From contig NC_037646.1 of assembly GCF_003254395.2 (NCBI RefSeq), forward strand, positions 5,348,381 through 5,412,380: a stretch of DNA of 64,000 nt. Reading direction: 5' to 3'. The translations under genes and the position numbers were made by a program. Of this stretch, positions 27,562 to 40,633 are shown one piece after another; the stretch's first letter is position 1, and each line of letters opens with the position of its first letter. Origin of the DNA: Apis mellifera (Eukaryota > Arthropoda > Insecta > Hymenoptera > Apidae). The notes under the pieces are model-generated. The model ran no database searches, was not told where the DNA came from, and saw only the letters and a program-made list of their open reading frames with translations.

Positions 27562-29626
27562 AGTTCATCAGAGACTAGAGAAGAAAATCTAATGGCATCT
27601 CCGCGCGTAAGAATTCTTCCTTCAAGTTCGACGAAACTTTCCTCTTGAGATAACGTACGGCCAACCATTTTACGAGAAGTGTGTCGTATAAATATATTAA
27701 ATATTATCGGCAAATTTCTCTCGCGAGAAGAGAGAAATTTCCTTCCACTTCTTTGTCCCTAGCCGCGGATAACTAAACGAACGAAAGGCGACGAAAACGA
27801 CTCGCGCGTCACACTCGCGGTGTATTCTTTCGATGTACGAGCAATATTTTCGACACGTTCGGGAAGAAGTCTTGGTCAGCCGTTCCACCACCGTGATAAC
27901 CGCCCACGGCGGCATTAAAAATGATATTTCAGGGAGGGATTCTCGGCGGCCTCCGACCGGAAAGATTCGTTTTGAAAAGATTGCCACGCGGCGAAGACTG
28001 TTACCGCCGCGGGATATCCGAAGAGGTGTTCGAAAAGACGGCTGAAAAGTTGCTTTAATAGGATCTTTGAAGATCGATTTATTATTTAATTATTATTAAT
28101 ATTGTTTTATTTATAATTTGTTATTATTAATATTGTTTCTTATTTAGTTTAGATCGTGACTCAGAGTGGAGAAATTTTTGTACGAAAATTTGTCTTCGAG
28201 GAGTAAATGAGAAAATAAATACAATTTTGATCGATGAAAGTACGTAGTTGAATTATTTTAAGTGTAATTTATGATATACTTATTTCTTTATATTCTTCAT
28301 CGTATATGTATTTCATTAATTAATCAATTTATAATCATTCTAGAATATCCTAGAACACTTCGTGGAATTATGGAAACTAATTTTAGTACGATATCATGCT
28401 GATGATTGTGAAATAACATTATATAAATATTATATTACATCGTATAATTGGACCAAGTATTTGTTACATTATTGCATCATCTACTTCCGTTCATTTTCAC
28501 ACAAGAATAGTAATTTCAAAACTCCACCCTTTTCAACATTCAAAATAATCGATCTTCTTCCTTTCCCTCGGAGGCGGCATCCCGAAATATTATTTTTACT
28601 CTCGTTCGACGTTCGGCTGCTTACGAACGATTCGTCGACGAATTGTCGACTTCAACTTTTCCAACGGATAACGCTCTCGCGTTACACTTCGATCGTATTA
28701 TTATTCCATGGACACAAGTTCGAGAAGAGGATAAAGTCTGGCGAATATTTAGGGGCGAAAATTTCGAAGAGAGAAAGAGAAAAAAAGGGGAAATCAAGAT
28801 TCGCTCGAGTATTTTCTCGAGCCGGGACAATGGGCGACTTTTGACGCGGAATAAAAGGAATCGAAGGGTGAAAAGCAATCGAATTTCACGAACGAGCACG
28901 ATCCATTTGCGTTTGAACGACATTGGGCGAGATCGTTCCGCGGATGGAGGAGAATACCTCCATTCCTTGAAATCGATTCCGCAGTGAACGTATCGAGGCG
29001 TGAACCCGTTCCCCCTCCAACAAACGGGCGAAAATTTCTCCCACGAAAGGCGAGAAATAATCCCCGTGGTTAAATAACCACGGAGCTCCTCGTTAACTCG
29101 TCGATGCTTGCACACGCAAAGTAATTGACACGCACAATTTGACATAGAAAGCAATAATAATTACAAGCTACATTATCTTTAAATACTTCTTCCAATCAGA
29201 AATTCGCAAATTGTGCATCGTGAAAAATAGAAAGAAATACAAGAAAGAATACAAGAAACTGTAAAATAAGATTTGAAGAGAACGATTCTACGTTAGATTT
29301 GTAAAGTTTACGGAGAAATGTGACGAAATAAAAAAAAAAGAGAGGAGGAGGCGATCGAAGTACGACGTTGAAACCCGTTGACCTGTGAAGAGGGACACGA
29401 GCACAAGGGTAGTGGACGCGGCGGGCGGAAGTGGTCAGGTGCGATTCAGCGGGTTCCGCGGCATCCGGTTGGGAAAACGAGACACTTCCGTTAGTGCTGA
29501 ATAGTCGCTGGGAATGGAGGAGCCGGAAGCGACAGCGGAATGGCTAGGCTGCTTTCGAAACCAAAACCGCGGGGATCCCTTATCGCGGGAACTGGCAGAA
29601 AATAGTTTCGATCGAAGCGTCGATAT

Positions 29627-29648
29627 TTCTTCTTCTTCTTCTTCTTTT
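29627..29648. repeat. (TTC)7 microsatellite
   Basis: About seven TTC triplets, followed by a T-run. Confidence 0.9.
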
Positions 29649-30372
29649 TTTAATTAGAGTTTCATTCTTTTGAGTGTTCTGTCACGTGTCTAAATTCGAA
29701 ATTCAATATGCGTAATTAAAAATTGTTTTAGTATGAAACGAACTCGATGCTTCGCCATGTTCTTTTCAATTCCAAGTCGGTATACGTTTCGAAATTGTAG
29801 CTCTCAATCTTAATAAAGGTAAGAGTCTTTGGTTAAAAATTACGAGTACGAATGAGCCCACGCGTTTAACCCGTTAACAGGAGAAGTTTCGATTAAAAAA
29901 AAAACTCGATTCGAGGAAAATTGATATTGCGCAAATTTTCAATTCTTAAAAATCGAGCGGGTTAACAGGTTAATCCAATCGCATTCCAATTAACGCACCG
30001 GCTGCTACACCATTCAAACATGGATATAAATAAAATCCTATCGAAAGATGAAAAATTATACTCGATTTATACACACTCTCTATTTTTTATAGATCAGTAA
30101 CACAATGCTTTTAAAATAATTTCACATACACCTACTTGACTTGTTTTTCTTTTTTATTCGTTACAAAAAAGAATTTATCTCGTGTTATCTCGATTATAGC
30201 ATATATATGGCGTCCGCAAATAAAAAAAAAATTACATCCATATTATAAATATCTTTTTTTTTTATACACAATGTTAAAAGAGGCAGTCAATTTGTGAAAA
30301 ACAAATAATAAGTCCTGGATAATCTTCTCGAAGAAAGAAAAAAAGAAAAAAAAAAAAAAAGAACACGTACTC

Positions 30373-30392
30373 TATATATATATATATATATA
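30373..30392. repeat. (TA)n microsatellite
   Basis: About ten TA dinucleotides following an A-rich stretch (30338-30361). Confidence 0.9.
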
Positions 30393-30476
30393 AATTTCTA
30401 CGCTATTCTTACTATCGGATAAATTCGAGTAACGGGGGAAAAAAAAAAATGTTTCGCAGGCGTATTGCACGAGCAT

Positions 30477-30577
30477 CTAGGTCGCCAAATCAGGGTTGTC
30501 GATGGACGTGGACGATCGTGGCATGGTCCAGCCGATAGTATAGTTGCGGGAAGATCTTCCCGTGCGCTGTAGACGAT
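30477..30577 (-). other. possible terminal coding exon, unidentified
   Basis: A good acceptor (CCTTTTTTCCACAG) precedes 32 codons that end in TAG: RLQRTGRSSRNYTIGWTMPR, then SSTSIDNPDLAT. In this phase (1) the segment reads like the Ser/Thr-rich cytoplasmic C-terminus of a signalling or membrane protein, with AT-rich sequence after it as in a 3' UTR. I do not recognise the family and found no partner exons upstream. Other frames are open too, so this is weak. Confidence 0.2.
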
Positions 30578-33500
30578 CTGTGGAAAAAAGGACGCCCATC
30601 GACGGCCTTGCGTGAGAAACAAAGATCTCGAAATAGCAGATCTAACATCCCTTTGTCTCCACTGAATCGATCGATCGGTTGACGAATGAATATTTCGACG
30701 AATCTCATTTGCAATATTAATTGTAATAATTCATGTTTCTTTTTTAGATGGATAAATTTATACCACAACACGGATTACGTATAAATTACTAATTCTTGGA
30801 GTGGAGATAATTATGCAAAGTTTTCAACGGAATAATTATACCAGAATTAATGATTAAAGGTAACCTTCTTCTTTTCTAATAATTTATAATTCAATATTAT
30901 TTATGGATTAGATAATATTCGTTGAATAAAAATTTCAAGGAGATGAAATCTTTACAAACATTACGAATGATTTAACGAATGATTTACGCACGGGCGGAGT
31001 CGACAGCTCGAATCATCGCGGATCACAGCGATAAAAATGGACGTGGCGAGGAGAGGAAGATCAAAGGGACGCGATCGAGTCAAAGCGTGGAAAAAAGCGC
31101 GGGGAAGGGAAAATGTCGGCCGACATTATTTGCAACGCTGCCATCTTTCAGGAAGGGATAACCCGGAATGCAGTATTCCCTTTCATTCTGTCACGATTCG
31201 TAATTAACGCAGAACAATCCTGTGTGTCTCGCCTGGGAAATCTTTGATTCGATGATTTAAACGTTCTCTTTTAAAGAGAGAGTGTAAGAGAGAGAGAGAA
31301 AGGGAAATTCGCTTGCAAAATTCGCATAATTTTTATTCGAATTACTAATAACAAATGGAATAACTCGTTAAAAATGATGGAACTATTAATTTTCTTAAGA
31401 ATCTATTCTCCTGTATACAAAAGAATAAATTACATCTACGTGAAAATTAATTTAAAAAAATATATATATACATATTTGCATCAAGATTATTTTTAAGAAG
31501 AAATAAAATTCGTTGGAGCGAAACGAGTTTTATAAAAAAAAAATTACGAAATTGAACATTATCGAAGATTAATTATTTTTTAATATATTAAAAAAAAGAA
31601 AGAGGGGGATGGAGGAAATTCCTCGAATTAAAATATAATTTACATCGATCATTCTTCCATTTTTCCGTCACGCTGTTGAACGAGATTTCGCGGTAAATGG
31701 CGTAAAAAAATTTCGATTTTCCCTTCGATACGTGGAAATCGGTTTCCCGATCCCCGGTGTAAACCGGGCAAACAAATTACAACTTGGACGGAAATTACTA
31801 TCTAGGATGTGCAGCGTGGCGCCCGCGCATTTTTAACGTGTCACCAGCCAACGTTCTCCTCTCCAGCCGCCGATTTCGATAAGCAAAAAAAATTCCGCCC
31901 ACGATCGATTCCCCGTGAGAAGAGCGACACGTTATTATGCAGAATATTGTTTAACGGGCAAACACCCCTCACCCACCCCTCCTTTATAGGATAGACTGAG
32001 GGGGTATACTGTGCGCATTAATTAACACGAAGCAATCGCAGACAATTTTAGGATGGATAAATCGATGAAACGTTATGAACGTTATATTTGCTCTGGTCAT
32101 CGATCATCATAGCTTTGGAATACAATCGAAAGGGGAGGGAAATAATTTTCACTTCTGCGATCCTGTGTTCGCTCAGATGACATCTTTGAATCGAAGTTAT
32201 TAAAAGAAAAAGAAATTTTACGAAAATATATAATATATAAAGTGATTTATCTCGTACAATTATCGTCGAAAGATTAAATGCAATTTAATAACACGTATGT
32301 AAAAATAGAAATCTACGAAACGAAACATCGGAACGATAAATGATTAAATCGTCCAAAAAATCAAAATTGATACTATCTTCCTATTCAATTCTGCGATCTT
32401 CTTCGTTTTCCAAGAGATATAGATGGAAAACTTCCAAAAATGGATGGAGGAAAAAAAAAAAAAATCCTGACCAAGATCTAACAATACAATTTTATCGCCA
32501 ATTCGCGAAACATTTCCGTTTATTTCCGTGGATATTGGCCAAAGGATATAGCGGCCGTTTTGGTGGTGCACCGTTGAAAAGGAGGGGCCATTTTTTCCCC
32601 CCACAAATCATGAGAAATCGGGGAACGGCCATCGTATGGAAAACTTTTCGGTTGAAATCAGATTTATTGGCGCGCCGTAATTTTTTTTTTCTCCCTCCCC
32701 CCCTTTTTTTCTTTTTTTCGCAGAATAGAAGCGGCTGCGCCTGCCAGCTGGAGATAAATGAAACGCGGCCACGAAAAGTTGCGCGATCGGGGGCGCCACG
32801 TCAAAAAGTATTTCGAGTATCGATCGCCCCCTGGAATCCCCCGTGTGCACGGGTGAATCGATGAATCGTGATTACTTTCGCGATTCGATGAGTTGGTGAG
32901 TTTGGTGTTGGCGAATTTGAAACGGCGATTTCGCGATTCCAAGCATCCGCGATTGAAATATAATTTAATTGTTAATCGCGATTCGAGCACGTCGTCGAAC
33001 GTTGCTCGCGAACGAACGGTTTATTTGTTGTAACAATTTACAATTAGCGATTGGTATTTTAATATATATACGCGCGTATGTGGGTCAATCATTGATGAGA
33101 GACAAATAGCGCAAGTCAATATTTTATCAGACGGACAAGTGGCAACAACAATTTGAGCGAATACAAGTAGAAATGTTTATTAAAAATATAATAATTAATG
33201 GAATCGAGTCAATTTTCAAGGATAATTTTAAATAATTCGAACAACAGGTATTTAGATACCTTTTCCTTTCTTTTTTTAAATTTTACGTATGCGCAGAATC
33301 CAGGATTGAATTCTTTAATAATAAAAATCCACGGATAATGTATCTCACATTCTATATTCCCTATTACGCTCAAGAGAAACTCTGTGTGAACACTCTTTTT
33401 TTTTTTATTTTTTTTATCACTATTTTTGAAAGTATCGTATAACATTCTAATGAAAAATTCAACGTGGTACAAAAGCTTCGCGCGCATTTTTCACATCTGC

Positions 33501-34840
33501 TTACGTTTTACAAAAATACGTTTCTTTTCACAAATTTCGTAACTGAAACTAATCCTGATGCAACTAACCCTATCTATTCTTTATCTCATTTCCTCTCACA
33601 ACAATATATACACTTCCCCAATTTTCCTGAGATCAAAGAAATCATCTTTTCATAATAACAATCCTTTAACAACTTTCCTATCGATTCTAATAATCTTTGC
33701 TCCATCAAAAAAAAAAAGAGAGAAACTCCATCTAAAAATAAATCGACAAAAGTTTTCTTAAAACAAGTTCAACTCATCACCGCGTACTCGCGACCGACTA
33801 ACGAGATTCCCCACCCCGTGAAAAAGCCACAATTTGCGAGGGAACATTCTATTAGCGGACATTTGTCAGCGAAGCTCCGGTGTCGGTTTTACGCGGTGAG
33901 CAACTGCGAAGGGGGAGGGGTGGGGGTTTAATGATAAAGAGGGCGAGAGGTGGCGAGTTCGGAAACGGAGGAGTAAGAGAGGAAAGGCTCGTTTCACGGG
34001 ACATTAAATTCCGACGGGACAGTCGGCGGACAGTCGGTATACAGTCAATGGGAAAAATTCACGGATATACTCGTCCTGTTTAAAAACGGAAATTCTGATT
34101 TCTTTTCTTCTAAGAAATTTTCGTCTCGATTCGAACAATTCGAAGAACGGGGGTGGAATCGATCTCTTTTTTATTTTTTTATTTTGTTAAAATATGGTGG
34201 ATAAATAATTATTAAGTGTGCAAATATTACACTAGATATGTATACAAATTTAATAAAATCTCAGATCATTTTACAACAAATGATCAATCATGAAATCTAC
34301 ATTTAAATAAACTTATTTTTTTTTACTTGCTTGAGATTAATAGAATGTGAATATATCTCGTAATTTCATTTTGATCTAAGATAAATGCTTGAAAGCATTC
34401 ATTTTTTGGAAATGAATTAGATTTAATCTTTTAAATAAAATGATTATTTGATATAATACTTGGATACTTAATTACAATATAATTATCAATATGAAATAGC
34501 ACACGTGTGCTTCTTCTATAGAAATCAAGAAAAGACCAATTGTATTTTGTAACCGATTGTGTATTCTTAAAAGATTGTTGCACGCATGTGGGAAGAAGAG
34601 AGGCGAGTAGAGTTGGAGGACAGGGTTGAAATGGATGAGGAGAAAATAGCGAGGAAATAGCGGTCCAAGTTTTCCTCCGGTAGAGGATGAAACCTAGCGA
34701 CGTGTCAATCGAGTGTGAAACGTTCGATTTCGTGATTCGAGAAGTTTTCTCTTCTCGTTTCCATTACGTCACCGGGTGCCCGATCGTTGGATTTCCTGAA
34801 TGCCTCCGCCAGACGATCGACGTCACCCGTTCACGACCAA

Positions 34841-35237
34841 TTTCTCTCTCTCTCTCTCTTTTTCTCTCTCGTGAAAATAATCTCATCATTGTGGTCATCC
34901 AAAATTCTCTCTCTCTCTCTTTCTTTCTCTTTTTTCTCTCCTGAAAATAATCCCATCATTGATCATCGTTCATCCAAAATTCTTTCTCTCTCTCTTTTTT
35001 TTCTCTCGTAAAAATAACACCATCATTGGTCATCGTTCATCCAAAAATTCTTTCTCTCTCTCTTTCTCTTTTTTTCTCTCGTGAAAATAATTGGTCATCT
35101 TTCATCCAAAATTCTCTCTCTATCTTTCTTTCTCTTTTTTCTTTCGTGAAAATAATCCCATCATTGGTCATCGTTCATCCAAAATTCTCTCTCTCTTTTT
35201 CTCTCGTGAAAATAATTGGTCATCTTTCATCCAAAAT
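34841..35237. repeat. six-copy pyrimidine-rich minisatellite with dimeric structure
   Basis: Each monomer is a TC-rich tract followed by TCTCGTGAAAATAAT, an optional CCCATCATTGGTCATCG, then TTCATCCAAAA. Six copies of about 55-75 bp occur. Copies 4 and 6 lack the CCATCAT segment while copies 3 and 5 have it, so long and short monomers alternate. That indicates duplication of a dimer. The TC tracts make long apparent Ser/Leu/Phe ORFs on the plus strand, which I treat as artefacts. Confidence 0.92.
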
Positions 35238-35239
35238 TA

Positions 35240-36574
35240 ATTTATTGAAATGAATTTATTTTTCGAGGACTTTGAGAAATTTGCAATAAACAAATTTTGA
35301 TTGAATTATTGTTGAAATAGAAAAATGTGAAAATATCAAAGGGAAGGAGCTTGGACAGCTGAACATTACGAAAAGAGAAACTGGGAAGAGGTTAAACGAT
35401 TATCCAATGTTCGAATCAATATCCACTTTAAATATTCTACCGCTTAATTCACCTTCTTTTCCTTCGATAATTGGGAATGGAATTGTGCAATCATTAAGAC
35501 GTTTTCTTAAGATGGGTAAAAAAAAAAAAAGAAAAACCGCTGAGATCTCTCGATGCTCAGTTTTCCTCTGAGCTGGAAGGGAAGCTTCTTTCCGATTACG
35601 ACGAGCGGAGTAATTAAGGTCAGTGTGTCGATGATCGAACTTAACCCGGCTCCCCCAGAAAGGGCGCGTCGATCGATCTCGACGCCACACTAGATTAATC
35701 GTAAGGGAGGGAAGCATCGTCTGGATTTGAATGGTACAAATTGAAACCCTTGTAACTTCCTGGTTGTCGGGGAGACGAGGGCTTTCGGAACTTTGGGAAC
35801 GTGGAAATTCGCAATTTCGCAAACTCGATGAACCCTCGCTCGAGACGTCCAATGGATTGTGTGTGTGTGTGTGTGTGTATGTTACGTGTGGGATATTTTT
35901 GAGAATTTGTATCTCTCAAAAGGAAGGCAAGTACGTGATTAAATAATACTATTAACTAAAATTTATCTTCCAGGAAAAATTCGTTTATTGGATTAAAATA
36001 TTTCATTTAGGAATTGTTGAAACTTTTGAGAAATATCAATCTTATTATTAAATTGAGAATTAAATTTGTATTCCCTGTGTATATTAAATATTCTAATAAT
36101 ATATTTATTGTATATAGAGAAATATAGTCATTGTTGAAATTTATTATTTTTCAAATAATCAGAAATTGGAATTATTTCTATATATATATATTTAGGAGAA
36201 TTATACGTGTATCCATGTTTGTGAGGAACCTATATGAACCGCTGAACTATGACATCCGCAAACTCAATAGCCTGAGACATGATGAAAACCCATGACACGA
36301 CACACGAGCAATGAAACATAGACACGTTCTCCCCTGGGCCTGGCCCCTACGTTGACCTGCATCACCACCTAGTAACATCCGGTTATCAAGGTGAACTGGA
36401 TGATGGAGCTCCTGGGAGCCTGAGGCTACATCCCAGATTCCTTACTTCTTACGCATCACGCCCCCTTTTTCTCCTTTTTTTTCCAATCTCACGTCATTAG
36501 AAATCCCTCTCCCTCCTTTCCCCTAAATTTCCATCAACGATTCGTCGCAATTAAAGTCCATACCATCGATAAAA
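35240..36574. other. no gene recognised; unusual high-complexity island at 36.23-36.45 kb
   Basis: The 150-codon minus-strand frame at 35400-35852 has no recognisable domain. At 36.23-36.45 kb the base composition shifts abruptly to balanced, high-complexity sequence that differs from the AT/CpG style around it. It is open over tens of codons on both strands. Confidence 0.5.
35859..35878. repeat. (GT)10 microsatellite
   Basis: Ten uninterrupted GT dinucleotides followed by ATGTTACGTGTG. Confidence 0.95.
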
Positions 36575-36765
36575 AAAATTATCAATTAATAATAATTAAT
36601 AAATATTTTCAAAGATGGGAAGGAAAGAAGCAAAGAAGATGATGAAGATAATGGCTGCGTAAAAGGTGCGCCAAAATTATCAATTAATAATAATTAATAA
36701 CATTTTCAAAGATGAAAAGGAAAGAAGATGACGGAGATAATGGCTGCGTGAAAGGTGCGCCAAAA
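36575..36765. repeat. two-copy tandem duplication, ~98 bp
   Basis: The block AAAATTATCAATTAATAATA ... ATGGCTGCGTAAAAGGTGCG is present twice, starting at about 36575 and 36673. The second copy has a small deletion (one GAAGCAAA-like step) and a few substitutions. Both copies end in AAAGGTGCGCCAAAA. No gene overlaps it. Confidence 0.92.
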
Positions 36766-39700
36766 AACGGGATGGGATAGGATCGATCCGGCCCGGTTTA
36801 CGTAAACGTATTGACGTCACGTGAATGCGGACACGTTATCGGATTGAGGCATTGCCGCGTCGTTACGTAACGTGTGAGCAGAACGAGCGAGTTCCACGAC
36901 GACAGGATCGTTAATAACCTCGCATTACAGCTTTCGCCGCGATATACGACCCCCGCCTCCAAGAAGGAGGTGGAGGAGGAGGAAGAGGAGACCACGTTCC
37001 CTATTTTACAGCGAATTAATTATCAACGCGACCGCTCCCTCCTCCCGTGGAACGGAGAGACGCCAGTTTCATGGACCGGGCGATGAAGGCTGGGGCCGGA
37101 AGTGCGATGAAATTGCGGGACCCCCCACGATCGCCACCCTGATAAATAATTCGAACTATTGTTCTGTGCGTATATTTACTTTTATTATTTTTTTTTAGAT
37201 TAGTTCTCGTTTCAGAAAGATGAGAATAATTATTGAAACAGATTGATGTTTAATTTTCATGTGAAGAACGGATCTATGGATCGAAAGTTTATGGAATAAT
37301 TCTTTGAAAGGTGGAATTTGATTATTTTTTTCTTATTATAATTATATTAGTCGTAATTTTCTTTTTTAAATTTCTACGATAGATAAAATATGGAACGAGG
37401 AGAGGCTTCTTGATGGTATAACGGATGATGTATAACTAAAATCCTTGGTACAGGATTTCCTCGCGAGGAGAGTTGACTTATCCGAGATCAATTTCGCAAA
37501 CTGAATCGCTTAACTTGCTCTATTTCTGTTATCATAAGTCACGTAGATTCTGTTGCATAACCATCGATCCTCTCTCCTTTCATTGCACGTACATTTTTAT
37601 CTCGTGTACTTCTAACCAAAGGTTACGATCTATTAACTTGTATAACGATGGATCGAAAAAATATTTCTAATTAAAGAAATAAAAGGCAGCAGATAAAATT
37701 ACGCGCGACATGATACGAAAAATTATGTAATATCAACGTCACCCCTTATACATCCCACTATATTGAAATATATCTAATTCCATGCGACTTCTAAGTCAGA
37801 CGTTTCTTCTGCCTCGGTGTAGGAAGTTTCAACAAGCCAGACTGGTTCCAAAGAAAAGAAGCAGCAAAGATATCTAACAATGGGAACGTGATAAGTGCGT
37901 GTTAGATTGTCTTTCTTCCGTATATCCGGTCTGTTTCAATTTCAATTGCAAATCTTTTATTTTTAATAAAGGAAAAAGAGAAGAAAACAAATAGCAAAAT
38001 GATGCTGTATTTTGAAGTTCTCTGTCAAGTCAGAGACAAAAAGAAAAAAGGAAAGATAGAATGAAATTTTCAAAGAGTAACAAACTTCGATCGTACGAAA
38101 AAAATAAAAAAAAAAAGAAAAAAGAATAAACTAATCAGAAATATTTGATGAAAAATATCGTACGTTAACGGTTGAGCGTTAGAAATACCAGAAATGCTTG
38201 ATCTCCCGTGAAAAACTTCAATTTAATCGGCGGACAATAGCCTCGTAGCGGCGCGAATATGCGGGGGGAACGCAGATGGAACGAATAAAAATAGAGGGGA
38301 AACGTCGAATTTTCGAAAAACTGTGAAATTTCTCGAGATGAATGCGCGCGGTGATAGAGAAATCGACTTTAATATCGAGCGGAAAATTCGTTCATGGGCC
38401 GACGGGCAGAAAAATCAGAGAGAGAGAAAGGAAGAGAGAGAAAGAGAGAAAGAAAATAAAATAGAAAGAAGGCGCCACGGATGATAGCGTAAAAAATCCA
38501 AAATAGACGAGGAAAGAGTCGGCCGTCGTCTACGATCCCTGAAACGTGGGATAGAAATCAAAAGAGGGGGAGGAAAAAAGGTAAATAAAGAAAACAAAAA
38601 TGAAGAAGGCAAAATGAAGCGCGACGAAGGAGGGAAAAAACTGCGAGCCACGTATGCAACGCGGTTGGAAAACTAATTGAAGCTTCAATTGGCAAATAAA
38701 TTGGCTCGAATTTCTATTCGCGAGTCTTTTTCGTTTCCACCCCGTTTTTCGCCTGGATTCCGCGTTTACCCGCCAATTTCGCGGGACAAAGTAGCACGGT
38801 GTGCATCAATCACCCCCCCCCTCCACAGGTAAACCCTGTGAATTTCACCCGTTTCCGGCTCCCTTTGTGCGTTCCAAGAATGAAACACGGTTTTGGTGCA
38901 CGGTGATCGTAATTATTCGGACGATATAACTTTTCAACTACATTTAATGGATTTCTGTGCAATTTTAAACGTTTACGGCGTTTCGCTTCGATTTTTTTTT
39001 TTAAATTGTGTTCACTTGTAAAATTGATCGTGAACGAGAGGGTTTTCTTTTTTTTTTTTTTGTTTTTCCCGACTTTGTGTTTTGTGGTACTTTTCTTTTT
39101 TCCTCTCTCTCTCTCTCTTTCAGTTTTGTTGTCTCAATTTTTTTCACCTCTTTGGGACACGTTTCGTTTGGAAAATTGTCGTTTATTGAAGAAGAACGAT
39201 AAGAAATGACGTTTAAATTATTTAAAAAGCGTTGTGTAAATTTTTTGGTGAATTGAATCGAAAGAAGAAAAGATAAATGCCGCGAGTCAAAATTTAATTA
39301 TCTTGGAAGAAAATAGTATTAATTTTGTTTGACCGAAATTTTTATTCCAATTTAAACCCTCTATTTCATTAGACCAATTTCAGAATTTCCTTTTTTTTTT
39401 TTTACTAGCATTCCTCTTGATAAGGCCGCCTACCAAGTTATGACAATTTCCAGTCCCAGTAATCTCGTAAACTTTATTTCTCGTTTTATTACTCTATCTT
39501 CCCGTTTTATTATTTCATCTTAATTTATTATACTACAGAGCAAAGTTTATACATCTTGAAATATCTTCCTATTTTATTTCAATTATTATACTATGCGCGA
39601 TTATTCATAAAAACATTATTAATAAAACGAACGATTTCTCTGAAATTTAAAATCCTCCTAATTAAAATTCGTCAAAAATGTATTATTATTCCAAGATTTC

Positions 39701-40484
39701 TAAAGATATCTTCTAATTGGAATAATCGAGGTAACTTCGTATTTATCCATTTCGAATATTTAATTGTTCAGCTTGTATAATCCTAATTAATAATTTTCGA
39801 TGAGATTCAATGTCTTCGCCCTCTCTCCATAAAACTTTCCATAGATCCAGACAATCAAGAATCATATATGCAAAGTAGAATGTATATAATCGTATATAAT
39901 CGTAGAATGCAAAGATGTGTGGCGACAGAGTGTTTGCGAAGAATCGAAAATAATATTCTGCCGAGTAGTCTCCATCGACCCTGTTCGAAAATTTCACGAG
40001 ACCTCCTCGCGTGGATATTGAGTTGAGACGAATTAGTCGTACGACTGAATACAAATGGGTTCATTTGCAAAGAAAAGAACAGTGAAAGAGAGAGAGGAGG
40101 AGGGGGAGGGAACAAACAGCGAGCCAAACCTCATTATTATTCCTCACTCTCTCTCCCTCGGCTTCCTTCACTCTTGTCCTTTCCAAATCAAAATCCTACC
40201 CTTACGCAACACTCGTCGACAAACGGTTTAAAAAGATACCGTAAATTTAATCGATGATCCCTGTGAAAGTGAAATTGTGGGCGTTGAAGGATTATTATTT
40301 CGATTCAATCCTCTCAACCGATCGTTCGCTTCAGTGGTTTCTCCTTCTAATTGTATTAATTACGATATATTAGTCACCATTCGAAGTATCAACCTACGTT
40401 CTCTCACATAATTGTTCATGCTATTTATATTAAAGAAAAAAATTTGATTATTCATTAACACAATATATATATATATATTAGATA
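36766..40484. other. no gene recognised
   Basis: Non-coding DNA with a CpG-rich island at 36.78-37.14 kb, AG-rich runs near 38.43 kb, and T-runs near 38.99, 39.05 and 39.40 kb. Apparent Phe-rich or Lys-rich frames come from these runs. Confidence 0.6.
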
Positions 40485-40633
40485 GTCGCATAAGATGGCT
40501 GGTTTTTTTTAAAAATATTTTAACAAGTTCTTAACAACTTCGAATATTATTGATATTAATTTAAGTTATCAGAGATTTTTAATATTAAAATTTGAAAATC
40601 TATATGAAACACCAGCCATCTCATGCATTCGAC
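40485..40633. repeat. foldback element with ~18-bp inverted ends
   Basis: GTCGCATAAGATGGCTGGT at the left end pairs with ACCAGCCATCTCATGCATTC near the right end; 11 bp (AGATGGCTGGT) are perfect and the flanks are partly complementary. The ~105-bp interior is A/T-rich and partly able to pair with itself. An AT microsatellite sits just left. It may be a small non-autonomous DNA transposon remnant or a long hairpin transcript. There is no transposase and no clear target-site duplication. Confidence 0.6.

Larger units (their letters stand above)
24501..34840. other. no gene recognised with confidence
   Basis: Non-coding DNA with CpG-richer islands at 25.1-25.55, 27.75-28.05, 28.55-29.1 and 29.35-29.6 kb. 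The longest open frame of the window (177 codons, minus, 28621-29154) lies here. It overlaps 160- and 114-codon frames on the plus strand, which argues for composition and against coding. One exon-like segment at 30477-30577 (minus) is given separately. Confidence 0.55.

Noticed and set aside
28621..29154. Longest open frame in the window (177 codons, minus strand)
   Set aside because: It overlaps 160- and 114-codon frames on the plus strand, is rich in Arg/Ser from CpG-rich DNA, and shows no domain. It is best explained by a low stop-codon density in a GC-richer island.
30460..30475. TATTGCAC resembling the seed of the miR-25/92 family
   Set aside because: Only eight bases agree, the rest differs, and there is no hairpin partner.
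34687..35253. Ser/Leu/Phe-rich plus-strand frames
   Set aside because: They are translations of the TC-rich minisatellite.
35400..35852. 150-codon minus-strand frame
   Set aside because: No domain, no splice structure, mixed composition crossing a poly-A tract.
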